NCBI GenBank assembly: GCA_964517075.1
Contig: CAZFAT010000276.1
Location: 1 to 10,839, forward strand
Reading direction: 5' to 3'
Length of the DNA stretch: 10,839 bases
Source of the DNA: CAZFAT01 sp964517075
GTDB lineage: Bacteria; Acidobacteriota; Vicinamibacteria; Vicinamibacterales; SCN-69-37
Shown here: positions 1 through 6,941 of the stretch, one piece after another
Layout of the letters: the number at the start of each line of letters is the position of its first letter
How positions within the stretch are numbered: position 1 is the first letter of the stretch
The notes under the pieces: generated by a model
Told to the model about the DNA's origin: nothing
The model's database searches: none
What the model saw: the letters and a program-made list of their open reading frames with translations, nothing else
Made by a program: the position numbers and the translations under genes

Positions 1-383
1 ATGAAGACCCAGAAGCCGATCATCAGGATGATCGGCGCCCAGGACAGCAGGACGGTCGTCCAGGTCCCGGCGGTTTCCGGGCGGGCCTCGATCGTAATGC
101 CCTCGTTCTGCAGGTAGTTGGGCAGTTCGGCATAGCCGGTCGGCACGTAGGTGCGGAAGCCCCTGGCGGGACCGTCGGTCGCCGTGGTCGTCGTGAACTT
201 CCCGGTGATCATGTTCCGGTCGAAGATCACCTCGGCGACTTCCTTGGCCCGGACGCGCGTCATGAACTCGGTGAACTTGATCTCGGTGCTGCTGCTCTGC
301 CAGGTCAGCGAAAACTGCCAGATCAGGCCGAGGATGACCACGAGGACCACCCAGAACAGCAGGCTCTTCAGGGTCGAATTCAC
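1..383 (-). CDS. ftsH: ATP-dependent zinc metalloprotease FtsH, N-terminal part (cut by window edge)
   Basis: FtsH is a membrane-anchored AAA+ protease that degrades misassembled membrane proteins and some short-lived cytosolic regulators. Only the first 127 residues are present; the ATPase and zinc-protease domains lie beyond position 1. Visible are a short N-terminal tail, a first membrane helix at about residues 8-24 (LLFWVVLVVILGLIWQF), a periplasmic FtsH_ext-like region at about 30-105 with the family-like stretch EIKFTEFMTRV, and the start of the second helix (VLLSWAPIILMIGFWVF, 111-127). The start is GTG at 383-381. It overlaps the tilS stop (GTGA) and follows an AAGGGG ribosome binding site with 5-nt spacing. 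The tilS-ftsH order is common in bacteria and supports co-transcription and translational coupling. The identification is strong despite truncation; whether the rest is intact cannot be seen. Confidence 0.93.
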   Translation of the reverse strand, partial: MNSTLKSLLFWVVLVVILGLIWQFSLTWQSSSTEIKFTEFMTRVRAKEVAEVIFDRNMITGKFTTTTATDGPARGFRTYVPTGYAELPNYLQNEGITIEARPETAGTWTTVLLSWAPIILMIGFWVF

Positions 384-1789
384 TTGTTCCCCTTGTCTAA
401 TTCCAAGACTACCACGCCCTCCGCGGGGGCCGTGACCCGGTATTCGTGAGCGATGATGAAGCCCGCCACCCACACGATCCGGTCGCGTTCATCGACGACA
501 AGCGGAACACGGTCGCGTTCGGCCCGCGGAACTTTGCGATCGACGAACCAGTCCTGCAGTTTTCGCGTGCCGGGCGCGCCGAGCGGTCGCAGCCGGTCAC
601 CGGGCCGGCGATAACGCACGGCCAGAAACCGCGGGAGGGCGTCCGCTTGAAGAAAGGCAATCTGTCCGGAAAGGGAGGGACGAGCGGCCAGATCGACCCT
701 TGCTTCTAAAGACGCCCGAATCGTCAGCCCTGTTTCAGGCAAGGTTACCTCGCCGGGTACGGACAGCGGCCGCGGCGCCCCCGTCACACGCTCAGACTCC
801 GCCCGGGGGCCGCCGGCCCGGTCGAACCGCAGCCGGCGCCCCACTCGACGCACGGTCAGGGCCCGCAGGTCCAGCTGGCCCTCCTTCTTATCGGCGCGAG
901 CCAGCCGGGAAACGGCCTCGATGTCGCGAAACGTGGGCACGCCGCCGACCCCCTCCAGGGCGCCGCGGATGACCCGTCGGCCGAGCGCCGCCGGGAGGGC
1001 GTCGAGGACCCCCAGGTCCAGCGCGACGCACCCGTCCAGGTCGTCGCCTCGCGCACCCGCCTCGTTGGCGAGGGCCATCAGGCACGCTTCGTCGTCGGCG
1101 GCCAACTCGGCGAAGCGCGCGAGGGCGACGACCGCGCCCGGCCATCCGTCCAGCAGCACCGGCAACAGGGTGTATCGCACCCAGTTTCTCGGGATCGAAA
1201 GGTCCTGATTCGAGGCGTCCTCGCGGAATGGCTCCCGGCGCGCGTCGAGGTACGCGCGAATGGCCGCCCGCCGGCAGTCGATCAGCGGCCGGACGTAACG
1301 GCCGAGTCGTGGCCGAATCGCGGAGAGGCCGCGGCTGCCGGCGCCGCGCAGGAGGCGCAGCAGAACGGTCTCGGCCTGGTCGTCGACCGTGTGACCGGTC
1401 GCCACGGACGTGGCGCCCAGGGCAGCTGCGGCCGTTTTGAACGCGGCATACCGGGCTTCCCGACCCGCCACTTCCATCGACACGCGCCGGTCGCGGGCCA
1501 GTTGTCCCACGTCGACACGGGTCACGTGAATGGGCAGGTCCATACGCGCGGCGAGCGCGCGGCAGAAGGCTTCGTCCGCATCGGCCTCGGTCCCGCGCAG
1601 GCCGTGGTGGACGTGGATCAGTCCCGCCACCCGCCAGCCACACTGCGACTCCAGATCGCGCAGGAGCCAGGCGAGGGCCACTGAATCGGGCCCGCCCGAC
1701 AACGCCACCGCGACGCGAGCGTCATCGCCGAGGAGGCGGCGCCGCCGGATGGTGTCGAGGACGCCGCGACCCAGTCGCGAAGGATCCAC
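380..1789 (-). CDS. tilS: tRNA(Ile)-lysidine synthase TilS
   Basis: TilS uses ATP and lysine to convert C34 of the minor tRNA-Ile (anticodon CAU) to lysidine, switching its decoding from AUG to AUA. The 469-residue protein has the PP-loop motif SGGPDS at residues 31-36, followed by the N-type ATP-pyrophosphatase core with TGHTVDDQAETVLLRLLRG. The central TilS domain follows. The C-terminal TilS domain includes RRPGDRLRPLG and KLQDWFVDRKVPRAERD, so the full-length architecture is present. I chose GTG at 1789-1787. It leaves about 30 residues before the PP-loop, as is usual, and any earlier start would read through the upstream tRNA gene. No Shine-Dalgarno sequence is seen. The start lies 6 nt after the tRNA CCA end, so the working mRNA end may be made by tRNA processing. 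It lies downstream of queA and the tRNA and overlaps ftsH by 4 nt. Confidence 0.95.
   Translation of the reverse strand: MDPSRLGRGVLDTIRRRRLLGDDARVAVALSGGPDSVALAWLLRDLESQCGWRVAGLIHVHHGLRGTEADADEAFCRALAARMDLPIHVTRVDVGQLARDRRVSMEVAGREARYAAFKTAAAALGATSVATGHTVDDQAETVLLRLLRGAGSRGLSAIRPRLGRYVRPLIDCRRAAIRAYLDARREPFREDASNQDLSIPRNWVRYTLLPVLLDGWPGAVVALARFAELAADDEACLMALANEAGARGDDLDGCVALDLGVLDALPAALGRRVIRGALEGVGGVPTFRDIEAVSRLARADKKEGQLDLRALTVRRVGRRLRFDRAGGPRAESERVTGAPRPLSVPGEVTLPETGLTIRASLEARVDLAARPSLSGQIAFLQADALPRFLAVRYRRPGDRLRPLGAPGTRKLQDWFVDRKVPRAERDRVPLVVDERDRIVWVAGFIIAHEYRVTAPAEGVVVLELDKGNK
381..394 (-). promoter_or_regulatory. Ribosome binding site and overlapping GTG start of ftsH
   Basis: On the minus strand AAGGGG (394-389) lies 5 nt before GTG (383-381). 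It sits inside the last codons of tilS, whose TGA stop (382-380) overlaps the GTG as GTGA. The site decides the ftsH start, because the next in-frame start candidates would delete part of the first membrane helix. The layout is a classic termination-reinitiation junction. Confidence 0.75.
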
Positions 1790-1795
1790 TGGAAA

Positions 1796-1872
1796 TGGTG
1801 CCGGTGCAGGGACTTGAACCCCGGACGCTGCGGATATGAGCCGCATGCTCTAACCAACTGAGCTACACCGGC
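1796..1872 (-). tRNA. tRNA with CAU anticodon, most likely elongator tRNA-Met
   Basis: Read on the minus strand this is a 77-nt cloverleaf with CCA encoded. The acceptor stem GCCGGTG pairs fully with CACCGGC. The D arm AGCTCAGTTGGTTAGAGC is canonical. The anticodon stem TGCGG/CCGCA encloses loop CTCATAT (anticodon CAT), and the T arm contains GTTCAAGTC. It is not an initiator: the first pair is G1-C72, where bacterial initiators normally have an unpaired C1, and the anticodon stem lacks three consecutive G-C pairs. CAU could also be tRNA-Ile2, the TilS substrate. Against that, the acceptor stem has G4-C69 and G5-C68 where E. coli TilS prefers C4-G69 and C5-G68, and position 38 is U rather than A. 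The gene sits between queA (59 nt) and tilS (6 nt). Confidence 0.95.
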
Positions 1873-1931
1873 GAAACACTGATCATAGCCAATGTGCTCG
1901 GACCGGCGCCAGCCAGCCGGGACCGCGCGGC

Positions 1932-2981
1932 TCACAGGATGAGCATCGCATCCCCGTAGCTGTAGAACCTGAAGCGGCGAGCGACGGCGTCCCGATAGGC
2001 CGCCAGGGTCAGGTCGACGCCCGCGAACGCGCTCACGAGCAGGAGCAGCGACGATCGCGGCAGGTGGAAATTCGTCAGGAGCGCGTTGACCACACGGAAC
2101 TGATAGCCGGGACGAATGCACAGGCCGGTCAGGCCGGCACCGGCCTCGACGCCGCCCTCTGCGTTCGCGGCGGACTCGAGCGCGCGCGTCGACGTCGTGC
2201 CCACCGCCACGATCCGGCGGCCGGCCCGGCGGGCCGCCGCTACGGCAGCGGCGGTGACCGGCGTGATCGCGAATCGCTCAGGGTCCACCTCGTGATCCTC
2301 GACACGCTCCGCGCGGATCGGCTTGAACGTTCCATAGCCGACGTGCAGGGTCAGGGTCGTCCAGCCGATCCCGGCGGCGCGCAGACCATCGATCTCCGCC
2401 TGGCCCAGATGCAAACCCGCCGTGGGAGCGGCCACGGAACCTCGCGCACGCGCGAACACCGTCTGGTAGGCCTCGCGATCGGCCGGCTGATCGGCCCGCC
2501 GAATATAGGGAGGCAGCGGCGTATGGCCGAGCGCATCGATCGCGGCGTCGAGGGACGCGCCGTCGGCCTCGAGCCGCACCGTCCGGCGCCCGAAGAAGTG
2601 CGCGTCAAGGACATGCGCCCGCAGACGCACGCCCGGCGCGCGTCCGGCGTCCTCGAACACCAGGGTCGTACCGGGCTTGAGCTTCTGGCCCGGGTGGACG
2701 AGCGCGTGCCAGAGGCCGGGACCGACGTCATCCAGCAGCAGACACTCCGCGCGGCCACCGCTGGGATCGCGACGGCCGATCAGCCGCGCGGGGAAGACGC
2801 GCGTGTCGTTGGCCACGACGAGATCGCCCTCAGCGAGCAACGACGGTAGATCGGCGACCGACGCCTCGCTCCAATTCCCGCGGTCGCGACGAACCACCAA
2901 GAGCCGGGACGTCCCGCGCGGATGGGGCGCCTGCGCGATGAGGTCGGGAGGGAGATCGAAATCGAGATCACTCGCGAGCAT
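1932..2981 (-). CDS. queA: S-adenosylmethionine:tRNA ribosyltransferase-isomerase QueA
   Basis: QueA transfers and isomerises the ribosyl part of S-adenosylmethionine onto preQ1 at position 34 of tRNAs with GUN anticodons, giving epoxyqueuosine, the penultimate step of queuosine synthesis. At 349 residues it matches the family length. Motifs in order are an N-terminal DFDLPPDLIAQAPHPRGTSRL, NDTRVFPARLIGR (58-70), GSVAAPTAGLHL (181-192; the usual last residue is F), HVGYGTFKPI (213-222), GTTSTRALES (261-270), NFHLPRSSLLLLVSAF (304-319), and the terminal FRFYSYGDAMLIL. The ATG at 2981-2979 gives the standard family N-terminus. It is the first gene of the leftward group queA, tRNA, tilS, ftsH. 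It is divergent from the small gene at 3111, with 129 bp between them in which I found no convincing promoter hexamers. No other queuosine gene is in the window. Confidence 0.96.
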   Translation of the reverse strand: MLASDLDFDLPPDLIAQAPHPRGTSRLLVVRRDRGNWSEASVADLPSLLAEGDLVVANDTRVFPARLIGRRDPSGGRAECLLLDDVGPGLWHALVHPGQKLKPGTTLVFEDAGRAPGVRLRAHVLDAHFFGRRTVRLEADGASLDAAIDALGHTPLPPYIRRADQPADREAYQTVFARARGSVAAPTAGLHLGQAEIDGLRAAGIGWTTLTLHVGYGTFKPIRAERVEDHEVDPERFAITPVTAAAVAAARRAGRRIVAVGTTSTRALESAANAEGGVEAGAGLTGLCIRPGYQFRVVNALLTNFHLPRSSLLLLVSAFAGVDLTLAAYRDAVARRFRFYSYGDAMLIL

Positions 2982-3110
2982 GGAGACCAGGCGAGTCCAA
3001 GGTACAGGATCTTCAACTGGGTTCGCTGTCCAACAAGATTCAGGCGACTAGCTGCGACCACGTGGCTGGCGACGATACACAATGGCAACCTACACAGAGG
3101 GGGCTTCACA

Positions 3111-3533
3111 ATGGTCAGAATTGGAATCGAGCGTGCGGCATGGATCGTTGTTGCTGTCGCTGCTGGGAGCGTGGGGTTTCTGTCCGGGCGAAGTGAGCAG
3201 GTCAAGGCGACGATCGCATTGCTCCAAGGGGAGGCGGCGGTCAACCTCACTCAACGGATAGAGGTCCTCAGTCTTCTCCGGATGGACGACGTGCCGGGGG
3301 CCCTCACGCGCCTCGAGAGCGAGGCGGACGGGCTGACGACAAGCATCGTCGCCAATCGTGGCGCTGACCAGCGCGCCCTCGCGTACGTGAAGACTTATCT
3401 GAGTGTGGCCCCTCCCTCGGCCTCTCGCGCCCAAGCGCTTTCCGCTGCGTTGGAGGGTGTGCCCACCCTAAATCCTGACAAATGCGAGACCGCGCTGAGG
3501 GCCCTGCTTCTGGCCGAAGGGAATCGAAGATGA
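3111..3533 (+). CDS. Hypothetical protein with a single N-terminal membrane anchor
   Basis: This 140-residue protein is one I do not recognise. Residues about 9-26 (AAWIVVAVAAGSVGFLSG) form one hydrophobic helix behind a short basic start, so it is probably anchored in the inner membrane with the rest outside the cytoplasm. The remainder looks helical and soluble: two leucine-rich stretches (TQRIEVLSLLRMDDVPGALT and the region around residue 70) and a C-terminal stretch with a single cysteine (KCETALRALLLAEGNRR). The ATG at 3111 is preceded by a strong AGAGGGGG at 3096-3103 with 7-nt spacing. The frame is open upstream to 2922, but no start there has such a site and it would overlap queA. It is divergent from queA and convergent with the ADOP gene. 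No partner suggests a function. Confidence 0.72.
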   Translation: MVRIGIERAAWIVVAVAAGSVGFLSGRSEQVKATIALLQGEAAVNLTQRIEVLSLLRMDDVPGALTRLESEADGLTTSIVANRGADQRALAYVKTYLSVAPPSASRAQALSAALEGVPTLNPDKCETALRALLLAEGNRR

Positions 3534-3756
3534 GCGTGCGGTGCCAGTCGGGCGCCCATCGACACGCGGCGGATGGCGCATCGAACGCTGGCGACCATGT
3601 CGAAAACCGACCCGGACGTGGCGCGCCCAACCAGAGCGCGATCTGATCATGGAGCGGCAGGTGACCGAAGGCCGCCGAGACGGCGTCGAGCGTAATGATC
3701 AGCATCCGCTTCGACGCCACCACGGCCGGCCCGTGCGGCCTTGCGTGCTCCAGGTC

Positions 3757-6444
3757 CTACTCCCGGAGCGCGACAATCGGATCGACGCGGCCGGCGCGGC
3801 GGGCCGGCAAGAACGTCGCGACGAAGGCCGCGACGGCGAGGGCCAGCGACGCGAGCAGGAAGACGTGCGGCGCGGTCGGCGAGACACCGTAGAGGAACGC
3901 CCGCGTGACCTGCGACGCCGCGAACGCCGCCGGCAGGCCGACAACGAGCCCGAGCCCGACGGTCCGAATGCCGTCGCGCAGCACCAGGGCCCGGAGATTC
4001 TCTGGACGCGCGCCGAGCGCGATGCGAATGCCCAGCTCGCGCCGGCGGTCCGCCACGCGACGCGCGGCTACGCCATAGAGACCGACGACGGCCAGGAACA
4101 ACGCCGTCCCCGCGAACGCGCTCGACAGCGTCGCGCGGAATCGCTCGGCGGCCACCACCTCCGCCAGCGCCGCGTCCATCGTCGTCGTACTCGTCACGAC
4201 AATCTGCGGATCGACCTCGGCCAGCGCGTCGCGGATTGTAGGGAGCACCCTATGCGGATCGACGGCTGTTCGCAGCACGAAGGAGTCGCTCGACGCGGAC
4301 ATGGCGTAATACGTCGGTGCCGAGTCATCGCTGACCGTGCTGTGCTTGAGGTCAGCGACGACACCAACGACATCGTAGGTGGTACTTCGCGACAACGCGC
4401 CGGACTCGAATCGCCGCCCCACCGCGCCGTCCGGGAAGTAGCGCCGCTCGAACTCGCGCGAGACGAGCGACACGTTGGCGCCGTCGGTCGGCGCGAGATC
4501 CCGGCCGGCGAGCAGAGGCACGCGCAGCGTCCGTGCGAAGCCCGCGCCGACCGACGTTCCGCCGGCTCGATCGCCGTCGCTGACCGGTCGGCCCTCCACG
4601 CGGATCTGAGACTGGCCGACGGACGAACCCGAGAACGGCGGCCTGCCCATGGCGGAGGCGTGAACAACGCCTGGCAGCACCGACAGGCGCTCCACAGCCG
4701 CCAGGGTCCGGGCACGACGAATCGCGGCCGTACGCTCAGCGAGGGGCGGACCGCTGTTCCGGCCAGGGACGCCGCCTGGCCCACGCGTTCCAGGGTTCCA
4801 GTCTGGAGGAATGTTCGAGCCGGTGAATCGCGTGCTGACGACGACCAGATTGGTCGGATCGAAGCCGAGCGGCTGCGAGAGCAGACGGAACATCGTCTCG
4901 CCCAGGAGGCCCGCGCCGACGACCAAAACCGTGGCCAATGCAACTTGTGCCGCGACGACGGTCCGCTGGGCAAGGTGGCGGGCGGGCGCGGCCTCGCGGC
5001 CGCCTTCGGCGAGCATTCCCGCGGCGCGGGTTCTCGCCAGCGAGAGCGCAGGGCCAAGACCGAAAACCAGGATCGTCAGGCCGCCCGCGCTGAGCGCGAA
5101 GAGGGCAACGCGCCAGTCCACTCGCACGGTGTCCAGCCGCGGCAGTTCGACCGGTGCGAGCGCGACGAACGCCTGAGTGAGCCAGACGGTAAGGACGAGA
5201 CCCGTCGCCGCACCGGCAACGGCCAGCAGGGCGTGCTCGACGACGAGCTGGCGGACGATCCCGCCACGCGTGACGCCGAGCGCCACGCGGACGGCCATCT
5301 CGTGCCGGCGCGCACGGTTCTCGCCGACGAGGAGGCCCGCGACGTTCGCGCACGCGACCAACAGCAGCACACCGGCCGCGCCGAACAGGAGCCACAAGGG
5401 ACGAGCCGCGGAGCCAAGGTGTTCTTCCAGAAGGGGTACAACCCTTGCGCCGGCTTCGACGCCGGGTTGCGAGCCCTGAATGAGCGCGGCTGCTTCGGCG
5501 CTCGCGCTCTCGATGGAGGCGCCTTGTGCCAATCTCCCGAGGGCTCGGAAGAAACCCAGGTAGCTCCTGCGGCCGTTAGCACCGACCGCGCGCAGGACAT
5601 CGGGGCTGGCGCCGTCGAACGAAAAGCCGGGTTCCAGAATCCCGATGACCGTCCATGGAGGCGTGTAGGTGGATCCGGCATACGCGATGGACGACGGCTT
5701 GCCGACGATTTCCATGCGGCCTCCGAAGTAGCGCTGCCATGCCTCGTAGCTCAGAATCACGTTCCATGTGTCCTGCTCGTCGTCCTCCGGCGTGAAGTGC
5801 CTGCCGTGGGCGAGGCGAACGCCCAGCATGGGCAGGAAGTTGGACGAGACGTCCATCGCGAGCGCGAGCTGGGTCTTGCCCTCGTCGATCGTCGTCGAGA
5901 GCGACGGTGGCTGCCAAATGGCCACATCCTCGAGCGACGTCGCGCCGCGCAACGCCTCCCAGGCTGGACGATGCACCGGCGAGCGATCCCATGTGGTCGC
6001 ATAGGCAGGATCCGTCCGCCGCTCCGGATAGACGGCGTGGATCGTCACCAGCCGATCCGGATCCAGCCACGGCAATGGCCGCAGCAGCACGGCATCGACC
6101 ACCGAGAACATCGCCGTCGCCGCGCCGATGCCGAGCCCGAGCGCCAGGGTGGCCGCGAGTGGGAACCCTGGATGCCGGCGCCAACGGCACAGGGCGTAGC
6201 GAACGTCGCCGGCGCGAAAGAGATGCCGCGGCGACCGCGTGTCCGTTGGCGTCATGACCGTGTCCCTCCAGCCGAACGACCACGCGGCCGCGATCAACTG
6301 GCCGGCGTACCAGGCCTCCGCGCCGAGCCGCGATCGGCCCGGCCGCACGCGAGAGCGGTACTCCTCATCGAGATCGCCCAGAATCGCCTGCCGGTCGATC
6401 TCCGGGACGAGTCGAAGCAGCCAGTTCAGGGGATGACGCGTCAT
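3757..6444 (-). CDS. ADOP-type ABC transporter permease (duplicated FtsX/MacB)
   Basis: The 895-residue protein belongs to the acidobacterial duplicated orphan permease group. In order it has a cytoplasmic N-terminal region (RQAILGDLDEEYRSR at about 18-32), a first membrane helix (about 98-121, LALGLGIGAATAMFSVVDAVL), a MacB-like periplasmic domain (about 125-340), and an FtsX block with three helices at about 349-373, 404-428 and 446-468. A second unit follows: a helix at about 495-516, another periplasmic domain, and a C-terminal FtsX block ending RRAGRVDPIVALRE, the usual permease tail. No nucleotide-binding subunit is encoded nearby, as is typical of this group. The transported substrate is unknown. 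The ATG at 6444 has GGAG 9 nt upstream and lies 58 bp after padR, which probably controls it. Truncation or frameshift is not apparent. Confidence 0.92.
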   Translation of the reverse strand: MTRHPLNWLLRLVPEIDRQAILGDLDEEYRSRVRPGRSRLGAEAWYAGQLIAAAWSFGWRDTVMTPTDTRSPRHLFRAGDVRYALCRWRRHPGFPLAATLALGLGIGAATAMFSVVDAVLLRPLPWLDPDRLVTIHAVYPERRTDPAYATTWDRSPVHRPAWEALRGATSLEDVAIWQPPSLSTTIDEGKTQLALAMDVSSNFLPMLGVRLAHGRHFTPEDDEQDTWNVILSYEAWQRYFGGRMEIVGKPSSIAYAGSTYTPPWTVIGILEPGFSFDGASPDVLRAVGANGRRSYLGFFRALGRLAQGASIESASAEAAALIQGSQPGVEAGARVVPLLEEHLGSAARPLWLLFGAAGVLLLVACANVAGLLVGENRARRHEMAVRVALGVTRGGIVRQLVVEHALLAVAGAATGLVLTVWLTQAFVALAPVELPRLDTVRVDWRVALFALSAGGLTILVFGLGPALSLARTRAAGMLAEGGREAAPARHLAQRTVVAAQVALATVLVVGAGLLGETMFRLLSQPLGFDPTNLVVVSTRFTGSNIPPDWNPGTRGPGGVPGRNSGPPLAERTAAIRRARTLAAVERLSVLPGVVHASAMGRPPFSGSSVGQSQIRVEGRPVSDGDRAGGTSVGAGFARTLRVPLLAGRDLAPTDGANVSLVSREFERRYFPDGAVGRRFESGALSRSTTYDVVGVVADLKHSTVSDDSAPTYYAMSASSDSFVLRTAVDPHRVLPTIRDALAEVDPQIVVTSTTTMDAALAEVVAAERFRATLSSAFAGTALFLAVVGLYGVAARRVADRRRELGIRIALGARPENLRALVLRDGIRTVGLGLVVGLPAAFAASQVTRAFLYGVSPTAPHVFLLASLALAVAAFVATFLPARRAGRVDPIVALRE

Positions 6445-6503
6445 CGCTCCCGGCTCCGACTCCGCCGGGCCCGACGGATGACGCGCGCGGCGATGCTGAC
6501 CAT
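6441..6503 (-). other. Possible 20-codon coupling frame between padR and the ADOP gene
   Basis: On the minus strand an ATG (6503-6501) shares its first base with the last base of the padR stop (TGATG). It opens a 20-codon frame, MVSIAARVIRR then ARRSRSRER, whose TGA (6443-6441) overlaps the ADOP start codon as ATGA. It therefore fills the gap between the two genes with a translated path and no loss of frame at either junction. Eight of 20 residues are arginine. The peptide resembles nothing I know. A 20-codon open frame is not rare in GC-rich DNA, so a coupling role is an inference from the two junctions only. Confidence 0.25.
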
Positions 6504-6820
6504 CACCGCAACCCCGGCACGCCCGAGGCCATACGGAGGAGCGCAGTGTGCGAATGACGGAGGGCGCTCCGGCCCCTCGCGGTCAGCGCGACGTGCTTTT
6601 TCGCGCGGCCGCCGCGCACCGGCTCAGGATCGCCGTACGCGGACCGCACCAGCCCCTTCTCCTCCAGCCGGCGCAGGGTGCTGTAGATGGCGCCAAACGA
6701 GACGTGCCGCCCGGCGCGCTCCACGAGCGTCTGCCGGATCGTCACGCCGTAGGCCTCGTCGCCCAGTCGAGCCAGGGCCAGGAGCACGAACTGTTCGAAC
6801 TCGCCGAGGTAGTCAGGCAC
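6503..6820 (-). CDS. PadR family transcriptional regulator
   Basis: PadR proteins are small winged-helix repressors that bind palindromic operators, often their own. This 105-residue copy is a typical short subgroup member. It has the N-terminal DYLGEFEQFVLLALARLGDEAYG, the recognition-helix region SFGAIYSTLRRLEEKGLV, and the wing and helix region RAKKHVALTARGRSALR. The C-terminal dimerisation part is reduced to about one helix, as in other regulators paired with ADOP permeases. I chose GTG at 6820-6818, which gives the family-standard N-terminus. An alternative GTG at 6838 would start inside the likely -10 region. With no Shine-Dalgarno sequence and a -10-like hexamer 6 nt upstream, the mRNA is probably leaderless. 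It lies directly upstream of the ADOP gene and very likely represses both genes through the palindrome in its promoter. The inducing signal is unknown. Confidence 0.93.
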   Translation of the reverse strand: MPDYLGEFEQFVLLALARLGDEAYGVTIRQTLVERAGRHVSFGAIYSTLRRLEEKGLVRSAYGDPEPVRGGRAKKHVALTARGRSALRHSHTALLRMASGVPGLR

Positions 6821-6826
6821 GAGCCT

Positions 6827-6855
6827 TATATAGTGCACAATGCACGTGAAATCAA
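6827..6855 (-). promoter_or_regulatory. padR-ADOP promoter with a palindromic operator in the spacer
   Basis: On the minus strand TTGATT (6855-6850) resembles a -35 element and TATATA (6832-6827) a -10 element, separated by exactly 17 nt. Most of the spacer is a perfect inverted repeat GTGCA-TTG-TGCAC (6845-6833) that abuts the -10. A bound dimer would block RNA polymerase, which suits a self-repressing PadR. The expected transcription start coincides with the padR GTG at 6820. Confidence 0.62.
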
Positions 6856-6941
6856 GAGGAGACGCTCGCTCCGCGGAGGTCCGGGACGCGCTTCGCCCGA
6901 TTGCCTACGGCTCGCCCGAAAGAACTCGGTCGAGAGCCAGT

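Noticed and set aside
1790..1846. A longer tilS starting at an ATG at 1846
   Set aside because: The extra 19 codons lie within the tRNA gene apart from the last two, so they are not a plausible protein N-terminus.
3304..3723. Minus-strand frame of about 139 codons downstream of the ADOP gene
   Set aside because: It overlaps the plus-strand gene at 3111-3533, which has a much better start, and its product resembles no family. The non-overlapped part is only about 63 codons.
3721..3735. Hairpin CACGG-CCGGC-CCGTG between the convergent 3111 gene and ADOP gene
   Set aside because: A 5-bp stem without a U-tract is too weak in this base composition to call a terminator. Nothing else is seen in 3534-3756.
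6821..6838. A padR start at GTG 6838
   Set aside because: It would place the start in the operator and -10 region and add residues not typical of the family; GTG 6820 gives the expected N-terminus.
3541..6849. An 1102-codon open frame on the plus strand, longer than the gene opposite it
   Set aside because: It runs antisense through ADOP and padR. Its product is low-complexity, rich in Arg, Gln, Asp and Glu, with no domain, as expected when the codon bias of a GC-rich gene suppresses stops in the opposite strand. The minus-strand proteins show clear family motifs.
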